Below, one piece after another: positions 7,911 through 15,803 of a DNA stretch of 64,000 nucleotides. The position numbers and the translations under genes were made by a program. Location of the stretch: positions 1,736,001-1,800,000 of the forward strand of contig NZ_FSRU01000001.1 of the NCBI RefSeq assembly GCF_900142845.1, given 5' to 3'. This DNA is from Paraburkholderia phenazinium (lineage in GTDB: Bacteria > Pseudomonadota > Gammaproteobacteria > Burkholderiales > Burkholderiaceae). The notes beneath the pieces were generated by a model. The model worked only from the letters and a program-made list of their open reading frames with translations, did no database searches and was not told the DNA's origin. The first letter of the stretch is position 1, and each line of letters starts with the position of its first letter.

Positions 7911-7943
7911 TAGAACGTCATTCTGTCAGATAGAACGACATTC
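7911..7943 (+). promoter_or_regulatory. Direct-repeat candidate operator upstream of the CoA-transferase gene
   Basis: TAGAACGTCATTC (7911-7923) and TAGAACGACATTC (7931-7943) differ at one base and are 20 bp apart, about two helical turns, ending 22 nt before the first gene of the cluster. A partial match in opposite orientation lies before the iclR-type gene (12413-12425). Most likely the binding site of the cluster's own IclR regulator; inference. Confidence 0.5.
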
Positions 7944-7965
7944 AAAGGACTCAAAAAGGCTCGTC

Positions 7966-9177
7966 ATGATTTCCCTTCCGCTTTCCGGCATCCGCGTGCT
8001 GGATCTGTCCAATGTGCTGTCCGGTCCGTTTTGCACCTACCAGCTTGCGCTGCTCGGCGCCGCTGTCCTCAAGATCGAGAACCCCACCGGCGGCGACCTG
8101 GCCCGGCGTCTGGGCGCGGACCCGCAAGCCTCGGCGCGCAATATGGGGGCGTCGTTCGTGGCCGTGAACGCGGGCAAGGAGTCGATGACGCTCAACCTCA
8201 AGCACGAGGCCGGCAAGGACATCCTGCGCAAGCTCGTGGCCGACGCGGACGTGCTGGTCGAAAACTTCCGCCCGGGCGTCATGGACCGGCTGGGTCTGGG
8301 CGCGAAATCGTTGCTCGAACTGAATCCGCGTCTTGTCTACTGCGCCATTTCCGGGTTCGGCAACGACGGTCCGCTGGCCCACCGTCCGGCTTACGACCAG
8401 ATCATCCAGGGCATGTCGGGCGCGATGAGCGTCACGGGCGACGCCGAAAGCGCACCGCTGCGCGTCGGCTATCCGGTCTCGGATACGGTGGGCGGCATGA
8501 ACGCCGCGCTGGCGATCTGCGCCGCGGTGCTGGCCGCGCAACGCACCGGCGAGGGCAGGATCATCGATGTCTCGATGCTTGAGGCGACGCTCTCCAGCAT
8601 GGGCTGGGTCGTGTCCAACTATTTGAACGCCGGCGTGACCCCCGCACCAATGGGCAATGAAAACTTCACAGCGGCCCCGTCCGGAACCTTCGTCTGCGGC
8701 GACGGCATGCTGAATATCGCCGCCAACGAGACCAAGCAGTTTGTTGCGTTATGCGAACTGATCGGCCGCCCCGATCTGCCGCACGATGCGCGCTTTAGCG
8801 AGCGCAATACACGCAAGCGTTATCGCGCGGAGTTGAAGCAGGAGATCGAAGCCGCGCTCGCCCTCGACACCGCCGGCAACTGGGAGCAGCGCATGACCGC
8901 GGCGGGCGTGCCGGCTGGGCTCGTTCTGAGCGTGCCGGAGGCGATCGGCCAGCCGCAACTGGCCGGCCGCGGTTTCGTACATGAACTGCAGGACGGCGAC
9001 ACCGTGCAGCGGGTGACCCGCGCGGGCTTTCGCTTTGCCGATGGTCATGGCGAGTTGTCGAGCGGCGCACCCGTCTCGCGCGCGCCGCATCTGTCCGAAC
9101 ATACGGATGCGCATTTGCAGCGTCTCGGTTTTGATGCCGGCGCGATTGCGCGCTTAAGAGAAGACGGCGCTATCTAA
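7966..9177 (+). CDS. CaiB/BaiF-type CoA-transferase (class III)
   Basis: A 403-residue class III (formyl-CoA/carnitine/succinyl-CoA type) CoA-transferase that moves CoA between carboxylic acids. The N-terminal LSGIRVLDLSNVLSGPFC and KIENPTGGD, ADVLVENFRPG and GFGNDGP stretches are diagnostic. The catalytic aspartate is expected at D144 in PAYDQIIQGMSG. The length matches two-domain interlocked members of the family. It heads a same-strand run with an MFS carrier, a citryl-CoA-lyase-like enzyme, an SMP-30 lactonase and an IclR regulator, so it probably activates the carboxylic acid imported by the carrier. Substrate cannot be read from the sequence. Confidence 0.9.
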   Translation: MISLPLSGIRVLDLSNVLSGPFCTYQLALLGAAVLKIENPTGGDLARRLGADPQASARNMGASFVAVNAGKESMTLNLKHEAGKDILRKLVADADVLVENFRPGVMDRLGLGAKSLLELNPRLVYCAISGFGNDGPLAHRPAYDQIIQGMSGAMSVTGDAESAPLRVGYPVSDTVGGMNAALAICAAVLAAQRTGEGRIIDVSMLEATLSSMGWVVSNYLNAGVTPAPMGNENFTAAPSGTFVCGDGMLNIAANETKQFVALCELIGRPDLPHDARFSERNTRKRYRAELKQEIEAALALDTAGNWEQRMTAAGVPAGLVLSVPEAIGQPQLAGRGFVHELQDGDTVQRVTRAGFRFADGHGELSSGAPVSRAPHLSEHTDAHLQRLGFDAGAIARLREDGAI

Positions 9178-9212
9178 CGTCGCACCGCGAAGAGATCTGA
9201 TTGGAGGAGACC

Positions 9213-10661
9213 ATGAGACAAGCATCGAATGCCGTGGCGCGCGCCGGATTGGCGAACGCGGTAGAGCACAACGCCGATCAGGAGTCCCAGGCGCGCGGCA
9301 TTGTCGCGCGGCTGGACCGCCTGCCCGCCACGCGGCATATCTGGAAGATCGTGTTTCTGCTGTCGCTGGGCGGCTGTTTCGAGTTCTACGACCTGTTTAT
9401 GACCGGCTATATCGCGCCGGGGCTGATCGTGAGCGGTCTGTTCGTCAAGACGTCCACCTCGATCTTTGCCATGAACAGTATCGCGGCCTTTGTCGCCGCG
9501 ACGTTTCTTGGCCTCTTTATCGGCACCATGGGACTCGGCTTTCTCGCCGACCGTTACGGCCGCCGCCGCATCTTCGTGGTGGCCTTGCTGGCCTATACGC
9601 TCGCGAGCATTCTGATGGCGTTTCAGCAAAGCGCGCTTGGCGTGAATGTGTTCCGCCTGCTCGCGGGGATCGGACTCGGCGTCGAGATGGTGACCATCAA
9701 CACCTATGTGGCCGAACTGATGCCGAAGGATCTGCGTGGCCGAGCGTTTGCCATCACGCAGATCGTGCCGTATTGCGCGGTGCCGGTGGTGGCGCTGATG
9801 TCATGGTGGCTGGTGCCGCAGCAGCCCTTCGGTCTCGACGGCTGGCGCTGGGTGGTACTCGCAAGCGCGGCCGGTGCGGCGATTGTATGGGTGATCCGGC
9901 TCGGTATCCCCGAAAGCCCGCGCTGGCTCGTGACGCGTGGGCGCCTCGATGAAGCGGCGCGGGTCACGCAGGACATCGAGCGCGTCGTCGAACGTCAATA
10001 CGGACAGCCGTTGCCGTCGCCCGTGCCGCATACGCACAGCGCGCCCACGGTCGAACGGCGGTTTCGCGACATCCTGAAGGCGCCGTATCTGAAGCGCACG
10101 ATCATGATGTCGGTCTATAACGCGGTTTCTGTAATCGGCTTTTACGGCTTCAGCAACTGGATTCCTTCGCTGCTCACCAGCAAGGGCATCAATCTGGTTC
10201 ACAGTCTGCAATACTCGTTTCTGATGTCGATTGCGCTGCCGCTCGGGCCGGCGTTGTTTTTCTACTTCGCCGACAAGATCGAACGCAAGTGGAGCCTGGT
10301 GGGCGCGTCGGGTGCGATTGCCGTATTCGGGCTGGCCTTTGCGCAGCAAACCGGATCGTTCGGCCTGATCGTGTTCGGCTTCTGCATGAACCTCGCGCTG
10401 ACCATCATGACGTACTCGTTTCAGACCTATCAGTCGGAGTTGTACCCCACCGAGATCCGCGCACGGGCAATTGGCTTCGTCTACTCATGGAGCCGTCTGA
10501 GCGCGATTTTCTCGGGCTTTCTGGTTGCGTTCTTTCTGCGCGATTTCGGCGCGAACGGCGTGTTCGTCATGATCAGCAGTTGCATGGTGTTTGTGATGCT
10601 GCTGATCGGCATCATGGGACCGGCCACCAAAGGTCTCGCACTCGAAGATATCAACCGTTGA
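9213..10661 (+). CDS. MFS carboxylate/aromatic-acid-type transporter
   Basis: A 482-residue major facilitator with about 12 membrane segments. The loop-2 signature (GFLADRYGRRRIF) and the loop after segment 6 (PESPRWLVTRGRLDEAARV) place it in the sugar/metabolite:H+ symporter branch. A ~45-residue hydrophilic N-terminus precedes the first segment (KIVFLLSLGGCFEFYDLFMTGY). The ATG at 9213 directly follows GGAGGAG. It lies 35 nt after the CoA-transferase gene and ends 1 nt before the start of the lyase-like gene, so it is almost certainly the uptake system for that pathway. Confidence 0.88.
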   Translation: MRQASNAVARAGLANAVEHNADQESQARGIVARLDRLPATRHIWKIVFLLSLGGCFEFYDLFMTGYIAPGLIVSGLFVKTSTSIFAMNSIAAFVAATFLGLFIGTMGLGFLADRYGRRRIFVVALLAYTLASILMAFQQSALGVNVFRLLAGIGLGVEMVTINTYVAELMPKDLRGRAFAITQIVPYCAVPVVALMSWWLVPQQPFGLDGWRWVVLASAAGAAIVWVIRLGIPESPRWLVTRGRLDEAARVTQDIERVVERQYGQPLPSPVPHTHSAPTVERRFRDILKAPYLKRTIMMSVYNAVSVIGFYGFSNWIPSLLTSKGINLVHSLQYSFLMSIALPLGPALFFYFADKIERKWSLVGASGAIAVFGLAFAQQTGSFGLIVFGFCMNLALTIMTYSFQTYQSELYPTEIRARAIGFVYSWSRLSAIFSGFLVAFFLRDFGANGVFVMISSCMVFVMLLIGIMGPATKGLALEDINR

Positions 10662-10662
10662 A

Positions 10663-11511
10663 ATGACCGCCATGAACAGTACACCTATCGATCCCGCCGC
10701 CCTCGCCGCCGATTACTGGAGCACGTCGATCATCGACATTCACCCGGGCTCGATCCAGGTGCGCGGCTATCCGATTCAGGAGCTGATCGGCGCGATCAGC
10801 TTTCCGCAGATGATCTGGCTGATGCTGCGCGGCGAATTGCCGGGCGCGGGCGAAGCGCGTCTGCTCGAGGCGGCGCTGGTGGCGTCGGTGGATCACGGTC
10901 CGCATGCGCCTTCGATTGCGATTTCGCGCATGGCCGTGAGTTGCGGCTTGCCGCTGAACGGCGCGATGGCTTCGGCGTTGAATACGCTCGACGATGTCCA
11001 CGGCGGCGCCGGGCAGCAGACCGTCGAGCTGTTTCACATCGTCGAACGGGCGCAGGCGGACGGGGCATCGCTGGAAGCAGCGGTCGAGTCGTCCATTGAC
11101 GCCTTTATCGTCGCGCATGGCAAATATCTGCCGGGCTTCGGACATCGGTTCCATCCCGTGGATCCGCGTGCGGGCCGCCTGCTGGCGATGGTCGACGAAG
11201 CCGCCGCCGAAGGCGTGGTCTCCGGCCGATACGCCGCGATTGCACGCGCCATCGAAGCCCTGCTCAAAGGGCGCAAATCGAAGCCGATTCCGATGAACAT
11301 CGACGGCGCCACCGCCGTGATCTACGCCGAACTCGGCTTCGCGCCGGAACTGGCGCGCGGCGTCTTCTGCCTGTCACGCGCGGTCGGCATTCTGTCGCAT
11401 GCGTGGGAGCAGCGCGGGCGCGGCGAGCGCAACAAGGGGCCCATGCCCCGGCAGATGCCGTATCGCTATACGGGGCATGCCACGCGGCATGTCGAGGAGG
11501 AAGGGCAATGA
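10663..11511 (+). CDS. Citryl-CoA lyase-like / citrate synthase superfamily enzyme
   Basis: A 282-residue short member of the citrate synthase superfamily, the size of citryl-CoA lyases rather than full citrate synthases (about 430). The catalytic residues are preserved: His113 in DDVHGGAG, His161 in GFGHRFHP and Asp214 in MNIDGA. It lacks the large N-terminal region of TCA-cycle enzymes. Such proteins cleave or form citryl-CoA-like tertiary alcohols. It starts 1 nt after the MFS stop (a second ATG at 10672 is possible) and shares ATGA with the SMP-30 gene, so the genes are tightly coupled. The pathway logic is CoA activation, then retro-Claisen-type cleavage; the true substrate is unknown. 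Confidence 0.82.
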   Translation: MTAMNSTPIDPAALAADYWSTSIIDIHPGSIQVRGYPIQELIGAISFPQMIWLMLRGELPGAGEARLLEAALVASVDHGPHAPSIAISRMAVSCGLPLNGAMASALNTLDDVHGGAGQQTVELFHIVERAQADGASLEAAVESSIDAFIVAHGKYLPGFGHRFHPVDPRAGRLLAMVDEAAAEGVVSGRYAAIARAIEALLKGRKSKPIPMNIDGATAVIYAELGFAPELARGVFCLSRAVGILSHAWEQRGRGERNKGPMPRQMPYRYTGHATRHVEEEGQ

Positions 11512-12413
11512 ACTGGAATCCAACTCCACCCGTCGTCGGGACCGCGGTTCATACAGCCATGCCGCAGACGCTGCGCCGACACGAGGTGACGGAGTGGTCG
11601 CGTGCCAACAAGGGCGGGGCAGTGGTGGATTCGTTTATCGAAGGGCCGTGTTTCGACCGCGAGAGCAATCTGTATATCGTCGATATTCCGCACGGACGGA
11701 TCATGCGGATTTCGCCGGCGCTCGAATGGAGCGTGGTGGCCGAATACGACGGCGAGCCGAACGGACTGGCATGGCATCCCGACGGCCGCGTGCTGATTGC
11801 GGACTACAAGAACGGCATTCTCGCGCTCGATCCCGCCAGTGGGGCCATTACGCCGGTGATCGCACGGCGCAACAGCGAACGCTTCAAAGGGCCGAACGAT
11901 CTGATCGTCGCGAGCAACGGCGATCTCTACTTTACCGATCAAGGCCAGACGGGCTTGCACGATCCCACTGGGCGCGTCTACCGGCTGCGTCCCGATGGCC
12001 GCCTCGACTGCCTGATCTCGAATGGCCCAAGCCCGAACGGACTGGTGCTGAGTCCCGACGAAAAGGTCCTGTTTGTCGCCATGACGCGCGATAACTCGGT
12101 GTGGCGCCTGCCGCTGCTGGCGGACGGCAGCACCAGCAAGGTGGGCCGCTTTGCGCAGTTCTATGGCGTGAGCGGGCCGGACGGCCTGACGATGGACCGC
12201 GACGGCAATCTGTTTGTGGCGCATGCGTCGCTCGGCGCGGTGTTCGTGCTCAATCCGCATGGCGAGGGCATCGCCAGGATCGAATCGTGCGCGGGCCGCA
12301 CGATCACCAACGTGACGTTTGGCGGCGCGCACCACAGCACCTTGTTCATCACGGATTCGAGCAGCGGGTCGGTCTTGACGACGCAGTGGAATACGCCGGG
12401 CCTGGGCGGGTAA
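11508..12413 (+). CDS. SMP-30/gluconolactonase family hydrolase
   Basis: A 301-residue six-bladed beta-propeller lactonase. Metal-binding residues typical of the family are visible: Glu45 (FIEGPCF), Asn130 (KGPNDL), Asn177 (SPNGLV) and Asp225 (GPDGLTMD). These coordinate a divalent cation and hydrolyse lactones. Start at 11508 overlaps the preceding stop (ATGA) and follows a strong GAGGAGGAAGG site. No signal peptide, so cytoplasmic. In this cluster it may open a lactone substrate to a hydroxy acid before or after CoA transfer; that assignment is inference. Confidence 0.88.
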   Translation: MNWNPTPPVVGTAVHTAMPQTLRRHEVTEWSRANKGGAVVDSFIEGPCFDRESNLYIVDIPHGRIMRISPALEWSVVAEYDGEPNGLAWHPDGRVLIADYKNGILALDPASGAITPVIARRNSERFKGPNDLIVASNGDLYFTDQGQTGLHDPTGRVYRLRPDGRLDCLISNGPSPNGLVLSPDEKVLFVAMTRDNSVWRLPLLADGSTSKVGRFAQFYGVSGPDGLTMDRDGNLFVAHASLGAVFVLNPHGEGIARIESCAGRTITNVTFGGAHHSTLFITDSSSGSVLTTQWNTPGLGG

Positions 12414-12425
12414 AATGATGTTCTG
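12413..12425 (-). promoter_or_regulatory. Candidate operator half-site before the IclR-type gene
   Basis: AAATGATGTTCTG reads, on the opposite strand, as a partial copy (9 of 13 bases) of the direct repeats at 7911 and 7931. It lies 20 nt before the iclR-type start. Suggests autoregulation by the same protein; weak evidence alone. Confidence 0.3.
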
Positions 12426-12445
12426 TCAGGCATAACACAGCACTA

Positions 12446-13267
12446 ATGGCCTCTTCCCGTTCTTCCAGCGCCTCCAGTCCCGCCTCTGCTGACGATGCGC
12501 AAGCCGTCTCGGGGCCGTCGAGCGCCCCCGATGGCGTCGCCGCGCTCGATCGCGCCTTCGCCATCCTGTTCGCCTTTCGCCCGGACGACAAAGGGGTGTC
12601 GCTCGCCGAACTGGCCGCCCGTACCGGGCTCTACAAAAGCACGATCCTGCGGTTGATCGCGTCGCTCGCGCATCACCGCATGCTGCTGCGCTCGGACGAC
12701 GGTCTTTACTTCGTCGGCCCGGCCACGCTGCAACTCGGCGCGCTATACCAGCGCAGCCTGCAACTCGGGGATGTCGTCCTGCCGTTGATGCGCCGTCTGC
12801 GCGACGCCAGCGGCGAAAGCGTGTCGTTCTACGTGCGGCAGAAGGACCTGCGGGTCTGTTTGCATCGGGTCGATTCGACGCATGCGATCCGCGATCACGT
12901 CCGCGAAGGCGACGTCCTGCCAATGGACAAAGGCTCGGGTGGACGCGTGCTGAGCGCGTTCGGCGACGGGCGGGGAGAGTTGTGCGAACGAATCCGCCAC
13001 GACGGCTATTACATGTCGGTGGGGGAGCGGGATGCGGAAACGGCGGGCATTTCGGCGCCGGTGTTTTCGGCGGCACAACCGCTTGCCGGCACGTTCACGC
13101 TGGCTGGGCCGCGTTCGCGTGTCGACGAAGCATTGATGCTGCGGATGCGTCAGCTGATGCTGGAGACCGCAATCGAGGCCAGCGAACAGCTCGGCGGCGA
13201 TGCGACCCCGCTGCGCGCCGCTCTGGCATTGCTCAAGCCGGAGAAGGCGCGCGAAAAGCTCCGCTAG
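12446..13267 (+). CDS. IclR family transcriptional regulator
   Basis: A 273-residue regulator. After a Ser/Ala-rich tail (~30 residues) comes the IclR winged HTH (about 32-95: ALDRAFAILFAF, SLAELAARTGLYKSTILRLIASL) and then the IclR effector-binding domain (about 105-260, with SFYVRQKDLRVCLHRVDS and DKGSGGRVLSAF). It is the last gene of the CoA-transferase cluster, 32 nt after the lactonase gene and in the same direction, so it probably controls the cluster in response to a pathway acid. A terminator follows at 13295-13320. Confidence 0.9.
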   Translation: MASSRSSSASSPASADDAQAVSGPSSAPDGVAALDRAFAILFAFRPDDKGVSLAELAARTGLYKSTILRLIASLAHHRMLLRSDDGLYFVGPATLQLGALYQRSLQLGDVVLPLMRRLRDASGESVSFYVRQKDLRVCLHRVDSTHAIRDHVREGDVLPMDKGSGGRVLSAFGDGRGELCERIRHDGYYMSVGERDAETAGISAPVFSAAQPLAGTFTLAGPRSRVDEALMLRMRQLMLETAIEASEQLGGDATPLRAALALLKPEKAREKLR

Positions 13268-13294
13268 CGGTAGGGCCGTAAGCGGGCCGTCAAC

Positions 13295-13320
13295 GCGACG
13301 GCAAACGTGCCGCCGCTTTT
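13295..13320 (+). terminator. Probable terminator after the IclR-type gene
   Basis: GCGACGGCA (13295-13303) and TGCCGCCGC (13308-13316) form a 9-bp stem with one mismatch and an AACG loop, followed by four Ts. It lies between convergent genes and would stop the catabolic operon from reading into infA on the other strand. Confidence 0.6.
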
Positions 13321-13591
13321 AACGACGACGGAACTGCGTATTGCGGGCGCCGCCGCCACCGGAGGCGCGTTCGTCCTTGTGACGGAAGTTGATCCGTCCT
13401 TTGGTCAGATCGTAGACCGACAGCTCGAGCGTCACGCGGTCGCCCGCGAGAATACGAATGTGATTCTTGCGCATGCGTCCGGACGCATAAGCGCCAACCA
13501 CGACGCCGTTGTCGAGCGTCACGCGGTAACGGCTATCCGGAAGTACTTCGTCGACAATACCGTCAAGTTCAAGCAGTTCTTCTTTCGCCAT
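13319..13591 (-). CDS. infA: Translation initiation factor IF-1 paralogue
   Basis: A 90-residue S1/OB-fold protein recognisable as IF-1 ([28 protein letters not shown], then [21 protein letters not shown]). IF-1 sits in the ribosomal A site during initiation. It is longer than the canonical 72 residues: a ~18-residue Gly/Arg-rich tail ([17 protein letters not shown]) is appended. The start at 13591 has AGGAG 7 nt upstream. The usual infA lies in the ribosomal-protein cluster, which is absent here, so this is likely the second copy that many Burkholderiaceae carry; whether it is stress-specific is unknown. Confidence 0.9.
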   Translation of the reverse strand: MAKEELLELDGIVDEVLPDSRYRVTLDNGVVVGAYASGRMRKNHIRILAGDRVTLELSVYDLTKGRINFRHKDERASGGGGARNTQFRRR

Positions 13592-13735
13592 GCATAACTC
13601 CTGGTCGATGGGGTAAGGGCGCTTTGCTTAACGGCAAAGCTTGTGATGCGGTAGCGCGGGCAGCCGGGCGGCGCACCCGCGAAGAATGGCGCGGCGCAGC
13701 GCTCAGGGCGCGCGCGGCGAAGGTGGAGCTGCCGA

Positions 13736-14017
13736 TCAAAGATCGGCGACCGACTGGCCGTCTACGCGGCCGTCGATCAACTGTTCGGCGTGCGCCATGC
13801 ACGCGATGCGGGCCTTGCCCGTGCCTTCGAACGGCCACAGATACGGCAGGCGGAACACCCGGCCGTCGGCTGCCGGATTGGCGCCGACGCGGCAGATGCG
13901 CACCGAGGCGTCGTAGCCTGCGTCCGGATTGCGGCTGGTCGTGCCGTCAGCGGGGCGGCGCGGGTACACGAGCGGATGGATTTCGTAGCCCTTGTAGGTC
14001 TTGACAACTGAATTCAT
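13736..14017 (-). CDS. Conserved hypothetical protein, 93 residues
   Basis: A cytoplasmic protein starting MNSVVKTYKGYEIHPLVYPR with no signal peptide or membrane segment. AAGGA lies 5 nt before the ATG at 14017, and codon use is like the neighbours, so the gene is real. I do not recognise a functional family. Polar N-terminus and a FEGTGKARIACMAHAEQLIDG C-terminal part suggest a small single-domain protein. It lies 144 bp upstream of infA on the same strand and could be co-transcribed. Confidence 0.7.
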   Translation of the reverse strand: MNSVVKTYKGYEIHPLVYPRRPADGTTSRNPDAGYDASVRICRVGANPAADGRVFRLPYLWPFEGTGKARIACMAHAEQLIDGRVDGQSVADL

Positions 14018-14539
14018 TAAGTCCTTGTCCTGTAATACGTGGCTGGCGTGTCACGCGTGTTACGCGCGGCACAACAGGCCCGGCAGCGCTGCGCCTTGGG
14101 GCGCGCCGCCATGGAAAATGAGTGGCACAGGCCCGATGGCAGGGGGCTTGAGCGCAGCCGCGCAAAATCGCGGATTCGATGGAGAAGAAACGCGCTAATG
14201 TCGCGCAGACATCAGGCGCATGAAAAACTGCACAACTCGCGACGGCGAATGCGTGCTGCGCATTGCCGGAGTGACGGGATCGCCGACGGGCGGCGGTCGA
14301 ACTGTCGGGGGTGGTGCGGAGATGCTAAATGCTGCTGCTGATACTGCAGATGCGGCGGAATACAGCTATTTCAATATGATGCACTAAATGGGCCAGGTTG
14401 GATAGCAAAAACTGCCGGGCGGACGCCGGCGGGCGGAAAAACGTTGCCGAAAAGGGCGCCGCCGCCCGTGCCGGGCACAGCGAACGCCTTGTGGGACGGG
14501 CCCCAGCGAGGGCTGGCGGGCCCGGGTGGAGGTTTCGGG
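14018..14539. other. 522-bp intergenic region
   Basis: No gene is supported on either strand. The right part holds the promoter-proximal sequence of the 93-residue gene; the left-pointing 72-residue gene ends at 14540. Just beyond that stop a stem-loop spans 14498-14523 (GGGCC/GGCCC with inner CCAGC/GCTGG), GC-rich and without a T-run, possibly a terminator for that gene. Confidence 0.4.
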
Positions 14540-14758
14540 TTAGCGGGTCGTTTCCGCGACGCGTTTCTTCAGTTCGCGCGAGGCGGCAAGCGGAATGCGC
14601 GCGTCGTCCCAGACCGCGAGCCATTCGACTTCCTTCGAGGTAAAAATCTGGCCGTGATTGCGCAGCGTGTATTGCAGTGAATCGATGATGTGATTGCGGA
14701 TGATTTCGGGCGTGCCTTCATCGTCAAGCACGGCGCGAAACGCTTCTAGCGTGGCCAT
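14540..14758 (-). CDS. Conserved hypothetical protein, 72 residues
   Basis: A small, probably all-helical cytoplasmic protein starting MATLEAFRAVLDDEGTPEII. The start at 14758 is set by GGAG 6 nt upstream; an extended in-frame reading to 14857 has an implausible composition. It contains a HGQIFTSKEVEWLAVWDDAR segment with several aromatic residues. No family recognised. The gene is divergent from the DUF1653 gene to the right and shares a ~200-bp upstream region with it. Confidence 0.65.
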   Translation of the reverse strand: MATLEAFRAVLDDEGTPEIIRNHIIDSLQYTLRNHGQIFTSKEVEWLAVWDDARIPLAASRELKKRVAETTR

Positions 14759-14954
14759 CTGTTGCTCCGTGGAATAGGTTCTTCTTTTATCGCACGAAAA
14801 AATTCTGCCCGCCAGGCGAACAAAAATGCACGCGTGTCCGCTAGTCCACAGGTGCATGCAAGACCGCCTCTCTCGCGGATGCGGCGCGGCTCGCGTACGA
14901 TGCGCGTTTTCCCGCGCTGTATTTCCCTCAACCGTGATCCAAAGGAGCGCGACC

Positions 14955-15146
14955 GTGCGCTATCAGCATTACAAAGGCGGCATCTACGAACTGATCTGCG
15001 AGGCGACGCTCGAGTCGGATCCGAGCGTCACGATGATTGTCTATCGGGCCGCGAATGGTACGATCTGGACACGTCCGGCTTCGGTATTTTTCGAGCTGGT
15101 CGAACTTGAAGGCGGCAAGGTACCGCGCTTCGCTCCAATCAACTGA
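14955..15146 (+). CDS. DUF1653 domain protein
   Basis: A 63-residue protein reading VRYQHYKGGIYELICEATLE at the N-terminus, the hallmark of DUF1653 (small cytoplasmic beta-rich proteins of unknown function). A GTG start at 14955 is chosen because a perfect AAAGGAG sits 7 nt upstream (14941-14947); a longer in-frame ATG at 14826 has no such site and adds 43 residues of unlikely composition. It lies 50 bp before the YqaE/Pmp3-type gene in the same direction. Confidence 0.8.
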   Translation: MRYQHYKGGIYELICEATLESDPSVTMIVYRAANGTIWTRPASVFFELVELEGGKVPRFAPIN

Positions 15147-15196
15147 TCCCGGCGCCACGCGTGGGCGGGTCAGCCGGATCTCATGAGGACATCTGC

Positions 15197-15391
15197 ATGC
15201 GCCTGTTGCTTGCCATCATCCTGCCGTGGCTCCAGTTCTTTACGATCGGCCGTCCGTTCGCGGGGATCATCTGCCTGATTTTGCAGATCACGCTGATTGG
15301 CTGGATTCCGGCGGCAATCTGGTCGGTGTACGCGCTGAGCCAGTACAAGACCGATCAGAAAATCGAACGCGCGCTCGGGGCGCGCCGGTAA
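15197..15391 (+). CDS. YqaE/Pmp3-family small membrane protein
   Basis: A 64-residue protein with two membrane segments (LLLAIILPWLQFFTIGRPFA and ICLILQITLIGWIPAAIWSV) and a basic C-terminus. This is the Pmp3/YqaE (UPF0057) family, linked in yeast and plants to membrane potential and salt stress; bacterial function is not settled. The ATG at 15197 follows GAGG by 8 nt; an upstream in-frame ATG at 15161 lacks a site. Confidence 0.82.
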   Translation: MRLLLAIILPWLQFFTIGRPFAGIICLILQITLIGWIPAAIWSVYALSQYKTDQKIERALGARR

Positions 15392-15442
15392 ATCCCTGGC
15401 GGATTTTCCCTGGCGGACCTGAACGCAACCGCTCTTACGTTT

Positions 15443-15547
15443 TTACTCGCCGCCGGTGATCTGACCGGTGATGGGATGCACGCGGCGCGCGAATCCGATC
15501 AGCGCGAGTATGCCGAGCGGTGACAGGATAAAAAATGCGAGCAGCAT
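15443..15547 (-). CDS. Possible 34-residue membrane miniprotein
   Basis: A short minus-strand frame reads MLLAFFILSPLGILALIGFA and then a basic/polar tail ending in GQITGGE before TAA. One membrane segment followed by positive charges is typical of real miniproteins, and codon choice in the tail resembles coding sequence. No ribosome site is obvious before the ATG at 15547, and the frame is open further upstream to about 15600 without another canonical start. Treat as a candidate only. Confidence 0.35.
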   Translation of the reverse strand: MLLAFFILSPLGILALIGFARRVHPITGQITGGE

Positions 15548-15803
15548 GATGGCATTCGCGATGATGGAGTGCTGTGAGTGTAGTCCGTTGTCCGGATTAG
15601 AAAATCACCCCAAAAGACAACACAGTGTTCAGCTTGTGTGAATGAACTAGTCTGGTTTCTATCGCCCATTCAGTTCGGGCCGGCCTGGCGCGTCTTCCAG
15701 AAGGGCTGTTTGAAATTTTCCGTAAAGGATGACTTTTTTTTCAGCGACGGAAAATGGAAGCGCAAACGTTAAAGTTGGACCGAAACAGACTGGACGCGAT
15801 TCC

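Noticed and set aside
14826..14954. Longer DUF1653 protein starting at an ATG 129 nt upstream
   Set aside because: The extra 43 residues are unlike the family and lack a ribosome site; the GTG at 14955 has a perfect one.
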